The notes beneath the pieces are model-generated. The model was not told the origin of the DNA. It saw only the letters and a list, made by a program, of their open reading frames with translations, and made no database searches. The position numbers and the translations under genes are program-made. A DNA stretch of 64,000 nt from Myxococcales bacterium (GTDB taxonomy: Bacteria; Myxococcota_A; Polyangia; Polyangiales; Polyangiaceae): the NCBI GenBank assembly GCA_016706225.1, contig JADJKB010000005.1, positions 248,001 through 312,000 on the forward strand. The letters run 5' to 3'. Below are positions 43,880-54,606 of this stretch, one piece after another. How positions within the stretch are numbered: the first letter of the stretch is position 1; every line of letters starts with the position of its first letter.

Positions 43880-44371
43880 TCACTCGTCTTCAAACTCGAT
43901 CACGTGGCTCAGGAAGAGCTCGGAGAGGATGCGGAGAGCTTCCAGACGTGGGATTGACGCGGCGTCCGCGATGGACCCGAGCGGCCTCAGGCCGTTGACC
44001 AGCTGCAGGACCTGCAGCGCGCGTTCGTCCGTGACCCGAGCGCTCATCTGCTCGGGTTCGATTGAGAGTTGCGGAACGCGGTCGAGCTCGCCGATGCGCG
44101 AGAGGTACAGCTTCTGGAGCGCCGTGTGGCACATGTCCAGGCACTGCAGCGCGTCATGGTGGTCCGGCTCACGGTCGAGCAGGCTCTCGGCGACCAGCCT
44201 GGCTCCCGCGTAGTCGTCGTGCGCGAGGCGATCGTACATCACGTGCAGCCGGCCGCCGACGATGTCGTCTTCTGGGACCAGGCTGACCCGGTCGTCGTCA
44301 TCGACCTGTTCGGTGATGACCGTCGTGGGCAGCGGGGGCGGCGTCGAGCGCGGGCGGTGACCCGGATCCAT
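43880..44371 (-). CDS. Hypothetical TPR-like protein with C-terminal helical domain
   Basis: The 163-residue protein has a Pro/Thr-rich leader. A TPR-like helix pair follows (about 50-90, DDYAGARLVAESLLDREPDHHDALQCLDMC). The C-terminal region ends ALQVLQLVNGLRPLGSIAD...SIPRLEALRILSELF and looks like a winged-helix-type domain. Similar small proteins occur in Myxococcota, but their role is not known to me. I start at ATG 44371; a GTG at 44422 would extend it to within 4 bp of the upstream lipoprotein stop, implying an operon. No membrane segment is seen. Confidence 0.65.
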   Translation of the reverse strand: MDPGHRPRSTPPPLPTTVITEQVDDDDRVSLVPEDDIVGGRLHVMYDRLAHDDYAGARLVAESLLDREPDHHDALQCLDMCHTALQKLYLSRIGELDRVPQLSIEPEQMSARVTDERALQVLQLVNGLRPLGSIADAASIPRLEALRILSELFLSHVIEFEDE

Positions 44372-44426
44372 GGCAGCAGTTCTCTGACAATCGCGCGACG
44401 TAGGCAAGAGCCTTTCGCTCACGGGG

Positions 44427-45065
44427 TCAGTTCAGGGTCGTGCACAGCTGCGACCACCACTTGGTGTTGTTCGCCGGCTTGCCACACTGTGCGGCAGCCT
44501 GTTCCATGCACTTCGCGGGTTCGGCCAGGACCCCGTCCCACTTCCCGCCCGGGTTGCACTGGTAGCAGCAGCTCTTGCAGGTTCCAGTGCCCGGCGCGCC
44601 CTGTCCGCCGCACTGATCACTACCGGGGGGCAAGCTGCAGCAAACGTCTTTTCCGCTGGTGCCCGGGCAGCCAAGGCTCAGTGTGAACTCGCAGCACTTG
44701 GCGCCGAGAGTGCCGCACGGTTGACACTTGCCGTCGAGACAGACGTTCGTGTCGAGGCATGCCTGACCACAACAGCTTTTGCCCGTTCTGCCGCAGTCCG
44801 TGGTCGACCCGCCGCTCCCCCCGCTCGCGGTCGTTCCTCCGGTCGCGCCGGTCGCCGACGTGCCGCCCGCGCCGCCCGTGTTCGCGCCACCCGTGCCGCT
44901 CGCGCCGCCCGTGGGCTGTGTCCCGCCGCCGCTCGGCCCGCTCCCCCCGCTCCCCGCGCCGCCACCGCTCGCGCCCGTGCCGTCGCCGCTGGAGAAGCGA
45001 TCCGCGTCGTGAGTGAGGCTGCAGCCCACCGCGCCGAGCACCAGGGCGAAGGCAACGCGACGCAT
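44427..45065 (-). CDS. Cys-rich lipoprotein with Gly/Ser linker
   Basis: The 212-residue protein has a lipobox (LGAVGC, about residues 10-15). Then come about 65 residues of Gly, Ser and Thr repeats and a Cys-rich domain with CCGQACLDTNVC, CCEFTLSLGC, DVCCSLPPGSDQC and CKSCCYQCNPGGKW. The spacing suggests a compact disulfide-bonded surface domain. It ends near WWSQLCTTLN. The function is unknown. A TATGCT hexamer lies 8 nt before the ATG. The linker style matches that of the lipoproteins at 21277 and 50420. Confidence 0.75.
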   Translation of the reverse strand: MRRVAFALVLGAVGCSLTHDADRFSSGDGTGASGGGAGSGGSGPSGGGTQPTGGASGTGGANTGGAGGTSATGATGGTTASGGSGGSTTDCGRTGKSCCGQACLDTNVCLDGKCQPCGTLGAKCCEFTLSLGCPGTSGKDVCCSLPPGSDQCGGQGAPGTGTCKSCCYQCNPGGKWDGVLAEPAKCMEQAAAQCGKPANNTKWWSQLCTTLN

Positions 45066-45073
45066 CGAGCCGC

Positions 45074-45079
45074 AGCATA
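45074..45079 (-). promoter_or_regulatory. -10 hexamer TATGCT, leaderless start of Cys-rich lipoprotein gene
   Basis: On the minus strand TATGCT ends 8 nt before the ATG at 45065. Confidence 0.5.
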
Positions 45080-45239
45080 ACCCGAGCGGGCGTTTGCCGC
45101 TCGCTTCGGGAGCTGGCCTCTCGAATTGCGCGGCCGTGCCCGCTGAGTGCCTCGCGGCTCGAGACACTGCCGCAGCGTCCATGACACATCGGTCAGCCCC
45201 GGCTAGACTAAAGGCCGTGTCGAGGCGGCCCTGACCCGG

Positions 45240-46031
45240 ATGTCGATCGCCTGCTCCGCGCTGCTCGGGGCCGGTGGAGTCGTCGGCGCAGCGCCCGAAG
45301 CCCGCGCGCAGACGCCCGACTGCGTCGAGTTCCACGAGCAGGCAGTGGCGCAGCGCAAGGCTGGCGCGCTCGTGCACGCCCAAGCCAGCTTTGCTGCCTG
45401 CACCGCGCCTGCTTGTCCGGGACCGGTGCGCGAAGAGTGCGCCGCCGAAACCCGCCGCTTGAACGGGCTCATCCCGACGCTGGTGCTCGCAGCCAGGACC
45501 GCCGACGGTCGGGAGCTCAGTCGAGTGCAGGTGCTGGCGGACGGTCGACCGTTCGTCGATACACTCGATGGGCGTGCCGTCCGGCTCGATCCAGGAGCTC
45601 ACACCCTGAGGTTCGAGGCTTCGGGGCTCCCGCCCGTCGAGGCGCGGGTATTGCTCGCGGAAGGGGACCGATTGCGCAAGGTGGCTGTCGTGCTCGGCTC
45701 CGGTTCCAACCCGAGCGAATCAAAGGCAATCCCCACGCTCAGCTGGGTCTTCGCCGGTGTGGGTGTGGTAGGCCTCGTGGGCTTTGGTTACTTCGGGCTA
45801 TCGGGTCTGAGCCAGGAGAGTGATCTGAAAAGAGAGGGTTGCGAGCCGAACTGTTCGCGAGACAAGACCGATCGGCTGAAGCGAAGCTTCTTGCTCGCCG
45901 ACATTTCCCTAGCTATCGGAGCCGTGGGTCTGGGCGCCGCAACCTGGGTGTTCGTGAGTAGCCGGCGCGCAGAGCCGTCCGCGAGAGCGTCGAACCGCGT
46001 GACCACTCTCGGCCTGGGCGCCACGTTTTGA
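45240..46031 (+). CDS. Exported PEGA-like protein with two C-terminal membrane helices
   Basis: The 263-residue protein has a signal peptide ending near APEARAQ. A Cys-rich helical segment follows (CVEFHEQAVAQRKAGALVHAQASFAAC). A beta domain then resembles PEGA (VQVLADGRPFVDTLDGRAVRLDPGAHTLRF). Two membrane helices come next (about 163-185 and 218-240), with a short Cys-containing loop between. This layout is common in Polyangia next to protein kinases. The kinase gene at 46054 starts 22 bp downstream, so they likely form one unit. It probably senses or scaffolds in the envelope, which is an inference. Confidence 0.7.
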   Translation: MSIACSALLGAGGVVGAAPEARAQTPDCVEFHEQAVAQRKAGALVHAQASFAACTAPACPGPVREECAAETRRLNGLIPTLVLAARTADGRELSRVQVLADGRPFVDTLDGRAVRLDPGAHTLRFEASGLPPVEARVLLAEGDRLRKVAVVLGSGSNPSESKAIPTLSWVFAGVGVVGLVGFGYFGLSGLSQESDLKREGCEPNCSRDKTDRLKRSFLLADISLAIGAVGLGAATWVFVSSRRAEPSARASNRVTTLGLGATF

Positions 46032-46053
46032 CGCGAGTCGAGTCGGGACGCGC

Positions 46054-47685
46054 ATGAAGAGCACGCAGCCCGAGCGCATCATCGGTCGCTACGCGCTGTT
46101 TCGGGAGATCGCCTCCGGTGGCATGGCTTCGGTGCACCTCGGGCGTCTGCTCGGTCCAGTCGGATTTTCTCGCGTGGTCGCCATCAAACGCCTGCATCCG
46201 CACCTGGCGCGCGATCCGGAATTCGTGGCGATGTTCATCGACGAGGCTCGGCTGGCGGCGCGGGTGCAGCACCCCAACGTCGTTCCGACCCTGGATGTCG
46301 TGGCGCTCGATGGGGAGCTGTTCATCGTCATGGAGTACATCGAGGGGGAGTCGCTCGCGCGGCTCGTTCGACTCGCAAAGACCAAGGGTCAGCGCATTCC
46401 GCTCGACGTGATCAACGCCGTCATGATCGGCACCCTTCACGGTCTGCACGCTGCACATGGGGCGCGCGGGGAGGGTGGCCGAGCTCTGGGCCTGGTACAC
46501 CGAGACGTCTCACCTCAAAACATCCTGATCGGTGCGGATGGCTTGGTAAGGGTCGTCGATTTTGGCATCGCCATCGCCGCGGGCCGCAGCCACCGCACGG
46601 CCAGCGGCGTGTTGAAGGGCAAACTCCGCTACATGGCGCCGGAGCAGGTCATGCTCGAGGCCGTCGACCGGCGCACTGACGTCTATGCCGCGTCGGTCGT
46701 GCTGTGGGAGCTGTTGGCCGGTCGCGGTCTGTTCGCCGGTGAGAGTGAGTGGCAGGTCGCAGAACAGATCCGCAACGGCAACACACCGCCGCCGTCGAGC
46801 TTCAACTCGGAGGTCAGCCCCGCGCTCGATCAGATCGTGCAGAAGGGCTGCGCAACCAAGCGCGAAGACCGCTTTCCAACGGCCGGTGACATGGCGGAAG
46901 CGCTGATTGCGGCTGCCCCGTGCGCGATCGGGCGGACCGTCGGCAAGTTCGTCGAGTCCCTCGCTCGGGAGTCCCTCTCGGAGCGACGTCGGTGGGTAGA
47001 GAAGGCCGAAGCCAGCACGAGCGACGTACAGAGCCTGGAAGCACTGAGCCACGAAGACGCCGAAAGGACCGGGGAGCCCGAGACGCTCGCGCGAGAGCTG
47101 GCCGCCGAGGACGACGAGCTGCCGACCACCGTCGAGGCCGAAGGGGATGATGGCAAAGGGGGCGAGGAAGAGCCTTCCAAGACCCGCGCGGGCGGCGCGT
47201 TTGCCGGCACGCGGCCCGTCCAACCCGCGGAGGCTGCAAGCGTGGCGCCTGCGCAGGCCGTGGCGGACCAGCCCGCGCAGGCACCGGCGGAGCGTGTTCG
47301 TCGCCGCCTCCCCCCCGCAGCCGGGGGGGTCGTCGCGGGGGTCTTTCTGGCGGCCGTGCTCGGCCTCGTAGCGCTCGCTTCGCGGTCGTCGACGCCGACC
47401 CAAGACGAAGCCGTCAGCAACAGCGTGTCGCACTCGAACGCGCCGCCCACTCCGGTTGTTGCGTCTTCGGGGTTACCCAGTCGGAGCAGCGCGGCTCCGC
47501 CCGAAGCCGCGCCCAGTGCCGAGCACGGCACGTCGGCGAGCGGAACGGCTCGTCAGACCAAACTGCGGCCGGCCGCGACACTCCCCGCCGCTGCCCCACA
47601 AAAACCGCCGCTGGACTGCACCCCGCCGTATTACGTGGATGGCAATGGCGACAAACACTTCCGGCGTGAGTGCCTGAAGCAGTGA
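46054..47685 (+). CDS. Transmembrane serine/threonine protein kinase
   Basis: The chain has 543 residues. The kinase domain is at about 13-290, with ASGGMASVHLG, Lys45 (VVAIKRLHP), HRDVSPQN with Asp151, DFGIAIA with Asp169, and YMAPEQV. An acidic linker follows, then a membrane helix at about 425-447 (GGVVAGVFLAAVLGLVALA). The periplasmic tail is Ser/Pro/Ala-rich and ends in a small Cys-containing motif (LDCTPPYYVDGNGDKHFRREC). It is followed 34 bp later by an FHA-domain sigma54 activator. FHA domains bind phosphothreonine, so the regulator is a plausible substrate or partner. The HRDVSPQN wording is typical of myxobacterial kinases. Confidence 0.93.
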   Translation: MKSTQPERIIGRYALFREIASGGMASVHLGRLLGPVGFSRVVAIKRLHPHLARDPEFVAMFIDEARLAARVQHPNVVPTLDVVALDGELFIVMEYIEGESLARLVRLAKTKGQRIPLDVINAVMIGTLHGLHAAHGARGEGGRALGLVHRDVSPQNILIGADGLVRVVDFGIAIAAGRSHRTASGVLKGKLRYMAPEQVMLEAVDRRTDVYAASVVLWELLAGRGLFAGESEWQVAEQIRNGNTPPPSSFNSEVSPALDQIVQKGCATKREDRFPTAGDMAEALIAAAPCAIGRTVGKFVESLARESLSERRRWVEKAEASTSDVQSLEALSHEDAERTGEPETLARELAAEDDELPTTVEAEGDDGKGGEEEPSKTRAGGAFAGTRPVQPAEAASVAPAQAVADQPAQAPAERVRRRLPPAAGGVVAGVFLAAVLGLVALASRSSTPTQDEAVSNSVSHSNAPPTPVVASSGLPSRSSAAPPEAAPSAEHGTSASGTARQTKLRPAATLPAAAPQKPPLDCTPPYYVDGNGDKHFRRECLKQ

Positions 47686-47719
47686 CGGTGGTAGCGAGCA
47701 TGCTATCTTCGTGCGCTGC

Positions 47720-49039
<1,320 letters not shown>

Positions 49040-49072
49040 GGTGTGTCCCCGGGCCGAGCCCGCTGGCTCGCG

Positions 49073-50191
49073 CTAGCGCAGCCGGTTGAGCTCCAGCTTA
49101 CTTCCGGCGCCCAGGCGCCACTCGTCGTTGGGCGCCGAGCACGAGCGCCCACCCGATGACACCACGCTCACGTAGACCGTGCTCGGCGTGTCCTTGGGCA
49201 GACGCAGAGCCGCGGACTTGCGATAGCTACAGGCGTCACCGATGCGACAGTTCGTGCCGTTCTTCGCGGTCACCGTGGCAAGCTTGCTTCCCGCCGGATC
49301 GTTGGCGTGTTTCGAGACGAAGACCTGGTGGGTGATCAGCGGATCGCGGGCGCCGGAGCAGCCGGGCGGTTTGCCTCCCCCGCCGTGGGTCTGCGCCTCG
49401 ATCAGCGCATCGACGCCGACCACGTCGCCGGGCTTCGCGTGCTTCAGCGTGGCCTGCAACGTCACGTGGGGTTTTCTCGGCCCGCTGTTCTCCATATCGA
49501 GCTTCATCCAGCCCCCGGACACGTCGTGGCCTTCGCTAGTCTTGCCCTTTTCGTTCGCGCCCTTGCCGATGCGCGTCACGTAGAGCCCACCGTGGTGATC
49601 ATCGACGATCATCACGTCGTGGCCGTTGGTCGCCACATCCACCGCCGCCACGACGAGGTTCGCGAAATGGTTCCCGTGCATGCCATGGCTGATGGCCTCG
49701 GCCACCGACAGCGCGCAGTGGTGTTTCAAGTGGGTGCACGTCATGTCGCGGGTGTCCGACAGGTCCGGCCCACTCGCGTCGTCCTTCGAGTCCCCCAAGA
49801 TCACCTTGACCTCGTACTTCGGGTCGAATGGGGTGACCCGCGTACAAGGCGAGCCGCCGCCCATGTTCGATTGCTGACACACCGTCAGCTGGACCTCGCC
49901 GCGCACCGCGACCCGCTCGTCGGGTCCGAGGTCTCGCAGGGGAACCGAGTACACGACCTTCCACTTCGCGTTCTTTTCGATCGGAACGGCGTGCCTCCGC
50001 TCCTCGGTGTCCTTCCCGAACTCGTACCCCCCGGCGGGAGCCGCGGCGGCGGCCAGCTCGGAGTCGTCCACGAGCTCGACCTCTCCGTCGGTCGCGACGA
50101 CGCACCCGGTGGCGATTGGTGCGAGCACTGCGCAGGCGAGTCCGAGCGAGGCGATGCGAAGCTTGGGCTGCGGCGGTCGGCGGCGTTTCAT
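49073..50191 (-). CDS. Lipoprotein of unknown function
   Basis: The 372-residue protein has a basic leader and a lipobox (LAPIATGC, about residues 22-29). A beta-rich domain follows that contains many His and Asp residues (HLKHHCALSVAEAISHGMHGNH, VDDHHGG) and Cys pairs. No enzyme motif is certain; the His-rich part could bind metal. GGAGG lies about 9 nt before the ATG at 50191, so this gene is leadered. It converges with the FHA-sigma54 gene, 33 bp between stops. Confidence 0.72.
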   Translation of the reverse strand: MKRRRPPQPKLRIASLGLACAVLAPIATGCVVATDGEVELVDDSELAAAAAPAGGYEFGKDTEERRHAVPIEKNAKWKVVYSVPLRDLGPDERVAVRGEVQLTVCQQSNMGGGSPCTRVTPFDPKYEVKVILGDSKDDASGPDLSDTRDMTCTHLKHHCALSVAEAISHGMHGNHFANLVVAAVDVATNGHDVMIVDDHHGGLYVTRIGKGANEKGKTSEGHDVSGGWMKLDMENSGPRKPHVTLQATLKHAKPGDVVGVDALIEAQTHGGGGKPPGCSGARDPLITHQVFVSKHANDPAGSKLATVTAKNGTNCRIGDACSYRKSAALRLPKDTPSTVYVSVVSSGGRSCSAPNDEWRLGAGSKLELNRLR

Positions 50192-50405
50192 CTTGGGGAA
50201 CCTCCTGCCCCGGACCACTTCAAGTTGTGTGCCCGACCACGAATCAGACCCGCCCGGGCACTCTGAGCCCAAAGACGGGTGCCCAGCCGCTCCGGGGCCG
50301 GCCTCCGGGTAACTGCGAGTTTCCCGCGCTGACAACCTGAAGTTTCCCCAGAGGGTGGTTGCGCTCGCAGAGCTGCTGGCGGTTTCCCAGTCGCGGGCCA
50401 TCGGG

Positions 50406-50411
50406 TATCGT
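50406..50411 (+). promoter_or_regulatory. -10 hexamer TATCGT, leaderless start
   Basis: TATCGT ends 8 nt before the ATG at 50420. Confidence 0.45.
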
Positions 50412-50419
50412 GCGAGTGA

Positions 50420-50917
50420 ATGGGATGGCCCAGAGCAACGCTCGCTGCGGCCGCCGTCCTCACGGGTCTCGTTGGTGCCGGCAGTTGCAGCTCGACCACC
50501 ACCAACCACTCGTCCGGCGGCGCCGCCGGCGGGGGTACGGGTGGAGCAGATGGGTCCGCGGTCGATGCTGACGCGGGGCTGGCGTCGGAGTGTCGCGGTT
50601 CTTGGGTACAGCCAATCTGCACCGATCCACCAGCCATCGTCCCGGCCTGTCCGTCCATGGGTCAGACGCTCAAGTACGCATGCATCGATCCGAAGTCCGG
50701 TGACGTCGAATTGGAGAACCTGTCCGACGACCGAACCTATTGGTGCTCGCTGAATTCGACCCAACCCGGCGGAGACTACTCGTGCACATCGGAGCCGACG
50801 CCCGACGACGAGGTCAATATTTCCAGTCTTGGAACGGCGCCGAGTCCTTGCGCGTGCGGGACACTGTTCACGATTGGCACCCCGCACTGCACGTACGATT
50901 GTGTCGCGGCCGACTGA
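50420..50917 (+). CDS. Small Cys-rich lipoprotein
   Basis: The 165-residue protein has a lipobox (LVGAGSC, about residues 17-23). A Thr/Ser/Gly linker precedes a domain with eight or more Cys (CRGSWVQPIC, CPSMGQTLKYAC, CSLNSTQPGGDYSC, CACG, CTYDC). It resembles small surface-tethered disulfide domains of myxobacteria and has no recognised function. It stands alone; the lysS start lies 200 bp downstream. That gap holds no other visible gene. Confidence 0.68.
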   Translation: MGWPRATLAAAAVLTGLVGAGSCSSTTTNHSSGGAAGGGTGGADGSAVDADAGLASECRGSWVQPICTDPPAIVPACPSMGQTLKYACIDPKSGDVELENLSDDRTYWCSLNSTQPGGDYSCTSEPTPDDEVNISSLGTAPSPCACGTLFTIGTPHCTYDCVAAD

Positions 50918-51117
50918 GGTCTGTGCCTTCACGGCGGGCGCCGACGCGAGTCCCCGCCCCTCGTGCCAGCGTTTGGTGACCGTGACGCCGCAGCGAAGCC
51001 ACGCGGCTCAGCGTCACTGCGGCCAGGGCGCGCGTTCGCCCGATTCGCGCCGAGGGCTGCCCGGATGCCCGAGGGCGGTGGACGCCCAACCGGCCCCGCG
51101 CTAGACGCCGCCCCCTC

Positions 51118-52836
51118 ATGTCAGCCGAGAGAGAAGCCGGGGAAACCCCCTCCGCCGAAGGCGGGGAAGAAGGCTTGATCCAAGCTCGACGCGACAAAGC
51201 CGCGCGTGTGCGGGAGCGCGGGCAGAACCCCTTCGCCAACGATTTCGCCGCGGCGGACCGAGAGCTGGCTGCGGCGCTGCGCACACGCTTCGAGTCGGCG
51301 CTGCTCGAGCCGCGACACGAGCTGCGTTACGACCCCGAGCAGGTGAGTGCGCTCGCCCGCGACAGCGCGATTCACGTCGCCGGTCGCCTGATGGCCCGCC
51401 GTGGTTTTGGCAAGGCGTCGTTCCTGCGCCTGCGGGATGGCTCCGGAGAAATTCAGCTGTTCGCGAAACAAGACGTGATGGGGGATGCGTTCGCCGCCCT
51501 CGAAGACATCGACGTCGCGGACCACGTCGAAGCAACCGGCCGCCCGATGGTCACCAAGACCGGCGAGCTCACCCTCGAGCTCTCGGCCATCCGGCTCTTG
51601 ACCAAGGCGCTTCGTCCGCTGCCGGACAAGTGGCACGGGCTGTCCGACGTGGATCTTCGCTACCGCCGCCGCTACGTCGACACCGTTGCCAACCCCGATG
51701 CTGCCGCCGCTCTGTTCGCGCGCTCAGCCGTCGTCCAGGGTCTGCGTACGTTCCTCGACGGCGCCGGGTTCCTCGAGGTCGAGACTCCCACGCTGCACAC
51801 GGTAATCGGCGGCGCCGCCGCGCGCCCCTTCACGACGCACCACAACACCCTGGATCTGGATCTGTTCCTGCGCATCGCACCGGAGCTGTACCTCAAGCGC
51901 ATGCTCGTTGGCGGCTTCGAGCGGGTCTACGAGATCGGCCGCTGTTACCGCAACGAAGGCATCAGCACTCGGCACAACCCCGAGTTCACCATGCTCGAGT
52001 TCTACATGTCGTACGCCACGTACGACACGCTCATGGATCTCACGGAGCAGATGCTGCGCCAGGTCGACGAGGCGCTCTCGGCACGCTTGGCGAGCGCCGG
52101 GCAGACCGCGCGCTACGACGCCTGGAAACAGGCTCGCAGCTTCACCCTCGACGAACCGTTCGCCCGGGTTCCGATGAAGCAGTCGGTGCTCGCCGCGCTC
52201 GAGCGTGCACAGATCCCCCTCGAGTTGGTCGATCGCATGGCCGAGATCGCGCTGGCCAAGGACACGCCGACCGGTCCTGCCAGCCCCGGCGCGGCGCTGG
52301 TCGGTGAGTGGGCAAAAAAGAGCCCGCGCGCCAAGAAGATCGACTGGGCGAATTTCCGAAAGGGCCTCGGGGTCTGCGAGAACGCGGGGGAGCGGCTGTT
52401 CTCTGCCTACGAGTACCTGGCCTAGCCATTCCTCGCGGAAGATTATCGGAGCCGCGACGGTTCGAGGGGCGTGCCGGTCTTCATCACCGACTACCCCGCC
52501 GAGGTCTCCCCGTTGGCGCGGCGCAAAGACGCCGATCCAACCCTCGTCGATCGCTTCGAGCTGTTCGTCGACGGTCGCGAGCTGTGCAACGCCTTCAGCG
52601 AGCTGAACGACCCGGAAGACCAGGCGGCGCGCTTCCTGGAGCAGGTCGAGAAGAAGGGCCGTGGCGCCGAAGAGACCATGGACTACGACGCCGACTACAT
52701 CCGTGCGCTCGAGCACGGCATGCCGCCGGCGGCGGGCTTCGGCCTCGGCGTCGACCGGCTGGTCATGATGCTCGCTTGCCAGCCGTCGATCCGAGACGTC
52801 ATCGCCTTCCCGCTGCTTCGCCCCGAATCCACCTGA
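51118..52836 (+). CDS. lysS: Class II lysyl-tRNA synthetase interrupted by an in-frame amber codon
   Basis: LysRS charges tRNA-Lys. The frame is complete from ATG 51118 to the stop at 52836 except for TAG at 52423-52425 (codon 436 of 572). Before it lie the OB-fold anticodon domain, motif 1 (GFLEVETPTLHTVIGGAAARPF) and motif 2 (RCYRNEGISTRHNPEFT). After it come VPVFITDYPAEVSPLARRKD, CNAFSELNDPEDQ and motif 3 (GFGLGVDRLVMMLA). Truncation at the TAG removes motif 3 and would kill the enzyme. A single G-to-T change of GAG would explain the TAG. The lysS-lolC-lolD order recurs in related bacteria, so this looks like the main copy. Sequencing error, suppression or a second LysRS are the options. 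Confidence 0.85.
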
Positions 52837-52852
52837 GAGCCGCCGACCTTCG

Positions 52853-54598
52853 ATGTTTGCACCCCCGCAGCTCAAACCCGAGCAGCTCTCGCTGATGGCG
52901 AAGGTGTGGCTGATGCTCGGTTTTCCCGGGCGGGTGGCCGTCGTCGCGTTGGTGGCGGTCGCCTTCGGGTACCTGATCTTCCGGGCCGTGCGGCGTCTGG
53001 GTCAGAAGGGGCGACGCAGCCTCTTGTCCATCCTCACCGGCCTGTGCTTGGTGGGTGTGGTGGTGCTCGGCGGCTGGGCTGCGAGCTTGCCGGAGCACCG
53101 CGGCAGCTTCTTCGTGTTCTGGCATCAGGTCGTGCGGGTCGGCGCAGCCCTCTCGGGTACCGGCTTCGTGGTTGGGTTCTTGACCCTCGCGTTGCCCCGC
53201 ATGCTCGACCGGGTCGAGGGACAAGGTTTCATTCCCTTCGTTGCCGTGCGCCACGTCCGCGCGAGCAAGAGCGGATTTTTGACCGTCATCTCGGGGCTCA
53301 GCATCTCGGGCGTTGCGGTCAGCGCGTTCGCGCTGTGTGCGGTCGTCAGCATCATGGGCGGATTCGGCGCCGATCTGAAGCGCAAGATCTTGGGCAACAA
53401 CGCCCACATGAAGATCGAGTCCGGCACCCACGGCGGCTTCGCAGGGGTCGATGAGCTGCTCACCGACGTGCGGCTGATCAAGGGCGTGAAGGCCGCCACG
53501 CCGGTCACCGCCGGCGAAGCCATGGCGTCGTCCAGCTCGAACACCGCCGGCACCATCGTGCGCGGCGTCGAGACCTCCAGCATCGGGTCGGTGATCGACC
53601 TGGTGCAGAACATCGAGGTGGGAAAGTTCTCGTACCTGGACGAGCCGGCGAAGCTCGCCGATCTTCCGCCCGAGGAGGTGATCGGCATCTCCACCGGCGG
53701 TGAGGTCTTCCTCAAGGGGCCCCGGGTCAAGTCGTGGCTCAAGCGAGATCTGGACGACGACGTCGAGGCCGCGACCGAGCCGGTCTACCCGGGGGTGATC
53801 CTCGGGCGCGAGCTGGCCAAGACCCTGCACGTCTACGTTGGGGACGAGGTCACCTTGGTGGCGCCCCTCGGCGATCTCGGGCCGATGGGAGTCCTACCCC
53901 GCAGTCGCAAGTTCCGCGTGGCCGCCATCTTCTACAGCGGCATGTACGAGTACGACGCCAGTCACGTCTACATGAAGCGCGACGACGCCCAGGAGTTCCT
54001 GGATCTGAAGGGGCGCACGACGGCAGTAGAGGTGAAGCTCGACGATGCCGAGCTGGTCGAGCCAGTCCGCCCGGAGCTCGAGGCCCTGATTGCCAAACAC
54101 GGCGTGGGGCTCGGGCGCGAGGATATGAAGGTGCGCGACTGGAAGGAGCTGAACAAGAACCTGTTCAGCGCCCTGAAGCTCGAGAAGATCGCGACCTTCA
54201 TCATCCTCAGCATCGCCATCGCCGTCGCGAGCTTCTGCATCATCTGCACCCTGCTCTTGATGGTGACCGAGAAGAGCAAAGAGATTGCGATCTTGAAGGC
54301 CATTGGCGCGAGCGATACCGCGATCTTGCGCGTCTTCATGAGTGAAGGCGTGATCATCGGTGGCATCGGCACGGTGTTCGGCGTGGTGACGGGGCTCTGC
54401 ACCGTGCTCGGCCTGTTGTGGTTCGGCGTGCGGCTCGATCCGGACGTTTATTACGTCGATCGCCTGCCAATTTCCGTCGATCCGCTCGACTACACGCTGG
54501 TCGCCGTCAGCGCCATGGTCATCACCACCATCGCCACGATATACCCCGCCATCGCCGCCAGCCGACTCCGGCCCGTCGACGGCATTCGCTACGAGTGA
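52853..54598 (+). CDS. lolC: LolC/E-type lipoprotein-releasing permease with N-terminal extension
   Basis: The predicted protein has 581 residues. The core (from about 130) has the LolC/E beginning VAVRHVRASKSGFLTVISGLSISGVAV. A large periplasmic domain is followed by three C-terminal helices containing SKEIAILKAIGASD, the coupling region common to FtsX/MacB/LolC permeases. The protein extracts mature lipoproteins from the inner membrane. The first 130 residues add three extra hydrophobic helices absent from E. coli LolC/E, and only one permease gene is present, so a homodimer (LolF-like) is likely. Its gene lies 16 bp after lysS and 8 bp before lolD. Confidence 0.9.
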   Translation: MFAPPQLKPEQLSLMAKVWLMLGFPGRVAVVALVAVAFGYLIFRAVRRLGQKGRRSLLSILTGLCLVGVVVLGGWAASLPEHRGSFFVFWHQVVRVGAALSGTGFVVGFLTLALPRMLDRVEGQGFIPFVAVRHVRASKSGFLTVISGLSISGVAVSAFALCAVVSIMGGFGADLKRKILGNNAHMKIESGTHGGFAGVDELLTDVRLIKGVKAATPVTAGEAMASSSSNTAGTIVRGVETSSIGSVIDLVQNIEVGKFSYLDEPAKLADLPPEEVIGISTGGEVFLKGPRVKSWLKRDLDDDVEAATEPVYPGVILGRELAKTLHVYVGDEVTLVAPLGDLGPMGVLPRSRKFRVAAIFYSGMYEYDASHVYMKRDDAQEFLDLKGRTTAVEVKLDDAELVEPVRPELEALIAKHGVGLGREDMKVRDWKELNKNLFSALKLEKIATFIILSIAIAVASFCIICTLLLMVTEKSKEIAILKAIGASDTAILRVFMSEGVIIGGIGTVFGVVTGLCTVLGLLWFGVRLDPDVYYVDRLPISVDPLDYTLVAVSAMVITTIATIYPAIAASRLRPVDGIRYE

Positions 54599-54606
54599 TC
54601 AGGACC

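Noticed and set aside
52423..52425. TAG in lysS as a pyrrolysine codon
   Set aside because: The site is in a poorly conserved stretch of LysRS and is not an enzyme position known to use Pyl; one TAG in one gene gives no support.
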